NCBI RefSeq assembly: GCF_000003605.2
Contig: NW_003150757.1
Coordinates: 526,277 to 552,015, forward strand
DNA: 25,739 nucleotides
Reading direction: 5' to 3'
Source: Saccoglossus kowalevskii
Taxonomy: Eukaryota > Hemichordata > Enteropneusta > Harrimaniidae
Shown here: positions 22,501 to 25,739 of the stretch, one piece after another
How the letters are laid out: each line of letters begins with the position of its first letter
How positions within the stretch are numbered: the first letter of the stretch is position 1
Notes under the pieces: model-generated
What the model saw: only the letters and a program-made list of their open reading frames with translations
Databases searched by the model: none
Told to the model about the DNA's origin: nothing
Position numbers and translations under genes: made by a program

Positions 22501-23862
22501 GTCTTCGTTTACATGTAACGATCAACAAATGCAATATATTACAAAATCAATATTAGGTGTAAAGCGTTTTCCATTACGTGCAAGATTAATCTCAGATGCA
22601 CATATGACTGACTCTTGTATAGTTAATAGGTCTCCTGGCTTTTGAATTTATAGGACGACTATTTTACTCTTGTTACCACTACATCCAAGCATACATCACA
22701 TGCTTCCTTAGTTGTGTTGAGTGCACTGTTCCCTTTAATTTTTTTGAATCTTGAAAATACTGTGAAAATTTGCCCATTTTCCTCTGGAAATGTTTTTTTC
22801 TGCATACAAAATGCATGGAAAGTTTCTCAAAACACAAAATTTTACTGAGAAACTACAATTGAATCTGAGAAAATTGAGCGAAATTAAGGCTTTAATAGAG
22901 GGAACACTGGTTGAGTGTGCACCGAAAGCAGAATTGTAGTGAAAACATAATGTAGCTAGTAAATGGCACAATACATCAGCATTTGATCGATGTCACTATG
23001 CTGTAACTCTCAAATTGGAGTTTGGCTGCCAATTTTTACATTCTTCAACATTGTTGGACCTTGAGGCGCAAGGCTCCATGTCATACCCAGATTGTCAAAA
23101 TATGAGCCTGGAACAGCAAAACCAAGGCCAAGTTTGACTCTACATACATTATTTATGTGAGAATTAAGCTCTGTCTACAGGTCCATGAATGTGGAGAAGC
23201 TTTAACCACACCATCAAGTCCCAATGTAAATATCGCCCCTAAAACAGCCATGTAGGCAGATCTATGAAAGTACATTGCTACTACTGTAAAAAACTTTATT
23301 TTTGCTTGGAATTAATTTTTGCTATTTTCGCTGAAGTAATAATTCATTGAAAATAAGATCCAGCGAATATACATTTTTTCTTATACCGGTATTTTACATT
23401 CAACTTGTCAAAAATCAGTGCAAATAAATTGTATACAAAACACCCAAAAGTCTTTTCAGTGAAAATTAATTCCAGCTAATATATTTTTTTTTACAGTAAT
23501 AGAGCAAATACGATATACAGGTTTGATTTTAAACTTTCTATTCAACATATTTATTGCCTCTGATCACTTCTGAAGAGTAAATAGCATTTTTTATTAAAAG
23601 ACAAATCTTTCAAAATTAGAGTTCCTCTTCCACAATATTTTGATTTATTTAATAAGGTAAGGAGAATATAATGAGCTCAATATTTTTGTTTTTAGATTTT
23701 ATAATTTACGAATACCTGTGAAATTGTTTGTCTTTGGGCGTGAATCTGAGTTGGCTGGCTTGTGTGTTGTATATAAGTCGGCTGCTGTGTTGGTTGCAGA
23801 GTGTGCATGAACTGGGGAATTCCATGGCCAGGCGGCAGACTACCTCCACCGGAATTCATCAT
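13442..23862 (-). CDS. TBP: TBP, TATA-box-binding protein; complete, 7 coding exons
   Basis: TBP nucleates TFIID, SL1 and TFIIIB on promoters of all three nuclear RNA polymerases. The exons are 23862-23716, 22124-21802, 21411-21324, 20065-19910, 16121-16018, 14024-13930 and 13521-13442. They total 993 nt, or 330 residues plus TAG, close to the usual ~340. Residues 1-150 are a Gln/Pro/Ser/Thr-rich activation region without a long polyglutamine run and with the conserved [10 protein letters not shown]. Residues 152-330 form the two-repeat saddle: [90 protein letters not shown]. Start: two consecutive ATGs follow an in-frame TAA; the first is used here. The introns are large and repeat-filled, and exon 5 is followed by an extraordinary array of splice-donor copies. 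Confidence 0.97.
13522..13929 (-). other. TBP intron 6
   Basis: AT-rich; nothing recognised. Confidence 0.75.
13930..14024 (-). CDS. TBP: TBP exon 6 (second saddle repeat)
   Basis: It encodes [20 protein letters not shown] and [11 protein letters not shown]. The first T completes the AGT serine begun by AG at the end of exon 5. The donor is ACAG|GTAAGA. Confidence 0.97.
14025..15495 (-). other. TBP intron 5, unique part
   Basis: AT-rich unique sequence downstream of the donor array. No coding exon or repeat recognised. Confidence 0.7.
15496..16012 (-). promoter_or_regulatory. Eleven intronic decoy 5' splice sites
   Basis: Every intronic copy presents AAG|GTAAGA (GAG|GTAAGG in the last), a close match to the U1 snRNA consensus and equal to the authentic donor. 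The site types are seen directly; that they compete for U1 or regulate splicing is inference. Confidence 0.6.
15496..16059 (-). repeat. 12 x 47-bp tandem array of TBP exon-5 tail plus 5' splice site
   Basis: There are twelve copies, each exactly 47 bp, with no indel. On the minus strand each copy reads from ACGATTAGAAGG through the codons for [13 protein letters not shown] to AAG|GTAAG. The copy at 16013-16059 is the real exon end and donor; the eleven at 15496-16012 are intronic. All eleven keep GTAAG after AG. Substitutions are few: TTC to TTT in four copies, CAG to CAA in two, a TAA nonsense change in two, single changes in three others, and TCG for TCA in the most distal copy. The array begins immediately after the exon body and ends where unique intron sequence (GTAAGGATTGC) resumes. 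Confidence 0.98.
16018..16121 (-). CDS. TBP: TBP exon 5 (start of second saddle repeat)
   Basis: The acceptor attttttcag-type site precedes [20 protein letters not shown] and [14 protein letters not shown], residues 239-272. The last 42 nt of the exon and its donor are the first copy of a 12-unit 47-bp tandem array that fills the beginning of the next intron. The donor nearest the exon body (intron starts at 16017) is the only one that keeps the frame open. Confidence 0.96.
16122..17159 (-). other. TBP intron 4, segment next to exon 5
   Basis: About 16735-17160 contains two diverged copies of a module (gaaatatgtc...actgagatccg...gtttgaatgtgat). It also recurs around 18365 and 19515, so it belongs to a larger duplicated unit with the tandem elements. 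Confidence 0.6.
17160..18325. mobile_element. Pearl/Helentron-like element 1, about 7 x 157-bp core repeats
   Basis: It begins aacaagcagcctatcggctg with TAGCTCCGCTG at 17190. Seven core units follow, spaced 154-158 bp (the caagaag motif at 17293, 17451, 17608, 17765, 17920, 18077, 18231). It ends in a hairpin-forming tail AGCTCTGCTCGAC...GTCGACAGTGGAGCT. No ORF of significance. The pearl/HINE class is inferred from architecture. Confidence 0.75.
18485..19513. mobile_element. Pearl/Helentron-like element 2, about 6 core repeats
   Basis: Same left end (agcctatcggctaagatagc), core units mostly about 150-157 bp with one short unit near 18710, and a tail with GTCGAC and GTGGAGCTA. It is adjacent to element 1 in the same orientation with a repeated linker. 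Long ORFs inside are only repeat read-through. Confidence 0.75.
19758..19896. mobile_element. 139-bp MITE with 12-bp perfect terminal inverted repeats
   Basis: TTATTAAAGGGC at 19758 is matched by GCCCTTTAATAA at 19885-19896. The interior is non-coding. The right end is 13 nt from the TBP exon 4 splice donor. Confidence 0.7.
19910..20065 (-). CDS. TBP: TBP exon 4 (first saddle repeat)
   Basis: It encodes [20 protein letters not shown] through [17 protein letters not shown]. This includes the TALIFSSGK strand with one of the DNA-intercalating phenylalanines. The donor CCA|GTAAGT sits 13 nt from a MITE. Confidence 0.97.
20066..21323 (-). other. TBP intron 3
   Basis: It contains a third, truncated pearl-like element and a short stretch near 20535-20625 (gcgaaatttaaacactgcg...tacagta) that looks like a degraded MITE. 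Confidence 0.7.
20770..21184. mobile_element. Pearl/Helentron-like element 3, truncated on the left
   Basis: Two to three degraded core units are followed by the best preserved tail hairpin, AGCTCCG...CGGAGCT at about 21153-21183, with an internal GTCGAC. The left terminus seen in elements 1 and 2 is missing. Confidence 0.7.
21324..21411 (-). CDS. TBP: TBP exon 3 (first core strands)
   Basis: It encodes [19 protein letters not shown] and [10 protein letters not shown], practically identical to TBP of other animals. The acceptor is tttttattacag and the donor AAG|GTATTG. Confidence 0.97.
21802..22124 (-). CDS. TBP: TBP exon 2 (activation region into core)
   Basis: The acceptor is ctttttag. 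It is low-complexity sequence rich in SYSS and QQ motifs, then [10 protein letters not shown] and SGIVPQLQ, the entry to the core domain. The donor is CTACA|GTGAGT. Confidence 0.95.
22378..22635. repeat. Perfect 129-bp tandem duplication
   Basis: 22378-22506 is repeated at 22507-22635 without visible mismatch. Because 129 is divisible by three, a plus-strand ORF (22259-22645) stays open across both copies, but it lies antisense in an intron and resembles no known protein. Confidence 0.92.
23282..23498. mobile_element. 217-bp MITE-like element
   Basis: TACTGTAAAAAA at the left end is mirrored by TTTTTTACAGTA at the right end. The interior is AT-rich with tttcgctg/cagcgaa modules and no ORF. 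Confidence 0.6.
23716..23862 (-). CDS. TBP: TBP exon 1 (N-terminal Gln/Pro region)
   Basis: It reads [20 protein letters not shown] and then a Gln/Thr/Pro-rich run ending QTISQ. The donor is CAG|GTATTC, phase 0. TAA lies in frame 21 nt upstream of the first ATG. Confidence 0.9.
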
Positions 23863-24869
23863 AATAGAGGTCTTCTTTAAGAGTTATACAGCAAGTTGCG
23901 CGGCTCGAGCGATGTGTGAATTATTCTTGGAAATACAATAGATGTTATCGAATTATTGTCAACGATGTGTAAACGATTGCCAATGAACGCAGAATGAAAA
24001 GGTCTAACAGACGATACTGAAGTTGGCCCCGGATTCGGATTCGTATCCAATTACACTTTTGTATTAGAAGAGATTTCGTATTCGAGATAAAAATACACGA
24101 CATAACAATAATTTATTTATTTTAAATTTATTTTCAGTAAAAAGAACTATCTAAAATATCGATTATAAGTTATATAAGTACTCATTAATTACAATTCATA
24201 ATTTCAAAATACTTGATGACTTATTCTCACAAATTAGACCGAAATAAATAAATTATGCCAACTTCTAAAATAATGATGAGTTAATGAACAAGGCTTCTAT
24301 TGACAGGGGTTGTCGTTGTTGATGTGAATAATGTTGTTGAACGATGTTTTGTGTTCATAGTTGAGAGACTGTGTCGTAGTCAAATCATTACATGCACAAG
24401 AAAAAAGAAAAGAAAGAAAAAATATGAATAAAATAATAATACATCACATGTAAAACTTGTATACTTTAAAATATACCTTTTCATGCAAACAGTTGTAAAT
24501 ACATTGAAAAAAACAACAATACGAGGTCTCTGTGAAAATGAAAAACGTATTCTAGTTATTCAAATAGAGCGAATCTAAATACTAATATGAATAGAATGTT
24601 AACTTAGCGCCGTGACCTTAACAAAAGTGAGTTTGTTTGTTAAATTCTCCAATAATTGACCTTGAACTAGGGGGATTTTATCAGGCTTGAGGCATGGGCA
24701 GAAACAGCATAATGTAAGTGATGAATCGTTTTGCAGAATTCGATCTAACTAATTTCATTTAATTCAGTGGATTTCCCCATTTCGATTAAATTTTCTAGAA
24801 AAACCCAGTCAATCAATCAATCAATCAAGCAGCTGCCCGCATACCCCGCCCTCATAGTCAGAAAACAAA
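23863..24869. promoter_or_regulatory. TBP / SPTSS divergent intergenic region
   Basis: About 1 kb separates the two start codons. A CCAAT on the plus strand (23980-23984) and several CpGs lie within 200 bp upstream of TBP. A (TCAA)5 repeat at 24809-24828 lies ahead of the SPTSS start. No TATA box was identified with confidence. Confidence 0.5.
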
Positions 24870-25016
24870 ATGGCTCTCCAGAAAGTGACAAATTTTATCT
24901 CGCATTGGTACTTGCAGTATATACTCGTTACAGCGTTGTACATGTTGGAGCCATGGGAGAGGATGATTCTAAGTATCCTTTTGTTGTCACGTGGTGGTCT
25001 GGTTAATTTTAACTAG
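24870..25016 (+). CDS. Small subunit of serine palmitoyltransferase, SPTSSA/B family (5' exon, probably incomplete)
   Basis: ssSPT proteins are ~70-residue ER membrane activators of the SPTLC1-SPTLC2/3 enzyme, the first step of sphingolipid synthesis. The 48-codon ORF begins MALQKVTNFISH and contains WYLQYILVTALYMLEPWER, almost the human signature (Tyr-rich helix, LVTALYMLEPWER). The ATG has a good context (ACAAAATGG) and an in-frame TAG lies upstream at 24855. After MILSILLLS the reading becomes RGGLVNFN and stops, which is unlike the family. Human proteins continue with a hydrophobic stretch and a PQH motif. The true exon therefore probably ends earlier, perhaps at AA|GTATCC after 24972, with the remainder beyond the window. 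It is head-to-head with TBP, starts about 1 kb apart. The family call is strong; the 3' boundary is not. Confidence 0.82.
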   Translation: MALQKVTNFISHWYLQYILVTALYMLEPWERMILSILLLSRGGLVNFN

Positions 25017-25739
25017 AGAGATAACCTCACTGGTGGTTTGTATACATTATCTGCTTGCGTGTTTCAGTACCAGCTTCAACCATTCTAAGAGTCTTGTATA
25101 TCTATTTGTCCACGCCCGAAGAGATTTTGTACAATATGGTCAATCCAGCGAATTGAACAACAGAAATGTAAATTTTGTCAAAATACAGTGGATTCCCTGT
25201 AGTCGGAATGCACAATATAAATTTTTTAGTCCTGATTTTTACATGTACTCCAAAGACAGCGCCCGTTGCAAGTTTTTATTGTTACTGTTGTCGTTTATGA
25301 GTCACTGGTGACGGTATTCTGAGTGTGCGTTGCTAGTAAGCTGATTATTGCCTCAAAGGCTGTAAATATCTGTTTACCTCAATCAGTACCGGAGAATAGT
25401 CATAGTCCTCCATTGTCCTCCACCAGCACATACAAACATTTGTAATTAAGGCTGGAAGCAATGGGACTTTATTTATCAGTAACTCATACAACAACACTGC
25501 AACAATGGACTTGCAGGTAGTTACGACAATAGGACTATTTGTAGTAACATAATGAAAACAAAAATTAAACTAGCAAATACTAATAGATTACTTTAGGTGC
25601 ATTGGAACACATTGATGTATGTACTTAAATTTGTCAGATGTTTGCATGGTGAGTAATTTCATGAAAAATACTGCATACACACACTAACATTGTAACATAA
25701 ATTTGTTATGAGGTACGTTCTATCTCTCCATTTTAGATT
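25017..25739. other. Right end, nothing assigned
   Basis: Presumably the first intron of the SPTSS gene. No downstream exon with the expected hydrophobic/PQH sequence was found, and other ORFs here are unrecognised. Confidence 0.5.

Larger units (their letters stand above)
22125..23715 (-). other. TBP intron 1
   Basis: It holds an exact 129-bp tandem duplication and a 217-bp MITE; the rest is AT-rich without recognised content. Confidence 0.75.

Noticed and set aside
22259-22645. 128-codon plus ORF with an internal duplication
   Set aside because: It lies antisense in TBP intron 1, and its length comes from a 129-bp duplication that happens to keep frame. No family recognised.

Overview
This is a window of nuclear DNA from an invertebrate animal. 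It is AT-rich, has short exons with GT-AG introns, carries many non-autonomous repeats and has low gene density. The repeat style (elements built on 155-162 bp tandem cores with hairpin or microsatellite ends, plus short MITEs) resembles the pearl/Helentron-like elements known from bivalve molluscs. The species assignment is therefore an inference, and another invertebrate cannot be excluded. Protein identities come from reading translated exons against remembered family sequences; no search was run.

Three protein-coding genes are supported. (1) 681-8118, minus strand: ATG14 (Barkor), the autophagy-specific subunit of the class III PI3-kinase complex. Ten exons join in frame into the first 386 codons; the C-terminal part lies off the left edge. 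(2) 13442-23862, minus strand: TBP, the TATA-binding protein. Seven coding exons join into a complete 330-residue protein with a nearly invariant saddle domain. (3) 24870-25016, plus strand: a small ORF matching the small subunit of serine palmitoyltransferase (SPTSSA/B family), head-to-head with TBP. Its 3' part is probably spliced out of view.

The most unusual feature is at 15496-16059. The last 42 bp of TBP coding exon 5, together with the first 5 bases of its 5' splice site, are repeated 12 times at an exact 47-bp period with no indels. One copy is the real exon end. The other eleven lie in the intron directly downstream, and each carries an intact AG|GTAAG donor. Using any distal donor would include an in-frame TAA at the first exon-intron junction, so the array is a string of decoy or poison 5' splice sites in an essential gene.

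Layout: 1-680, 162-bp tandem element and CA repeat; 681-8118, ATG14; 8119-13193, intergenic, with a CpG-rich patch carrying a TCTCGCGAGA palindrome, diverged tandem repeats and an inverted copy of a dispersed element; 13442-23862, TBP with large repeat-filled introns (two full pearl-like elements plus a truncated third, two MITEs, an exact 129-bp duplication); 23863-24869, the TBP/SPTSS divergent intergenic region; 24870 to the end, SPTSS and unassigned DNA. From memory, TBP upstream of ATG14 on the same strand matches the human TBPL2-ATG14 neighbourhood, suggesting very old linkage.
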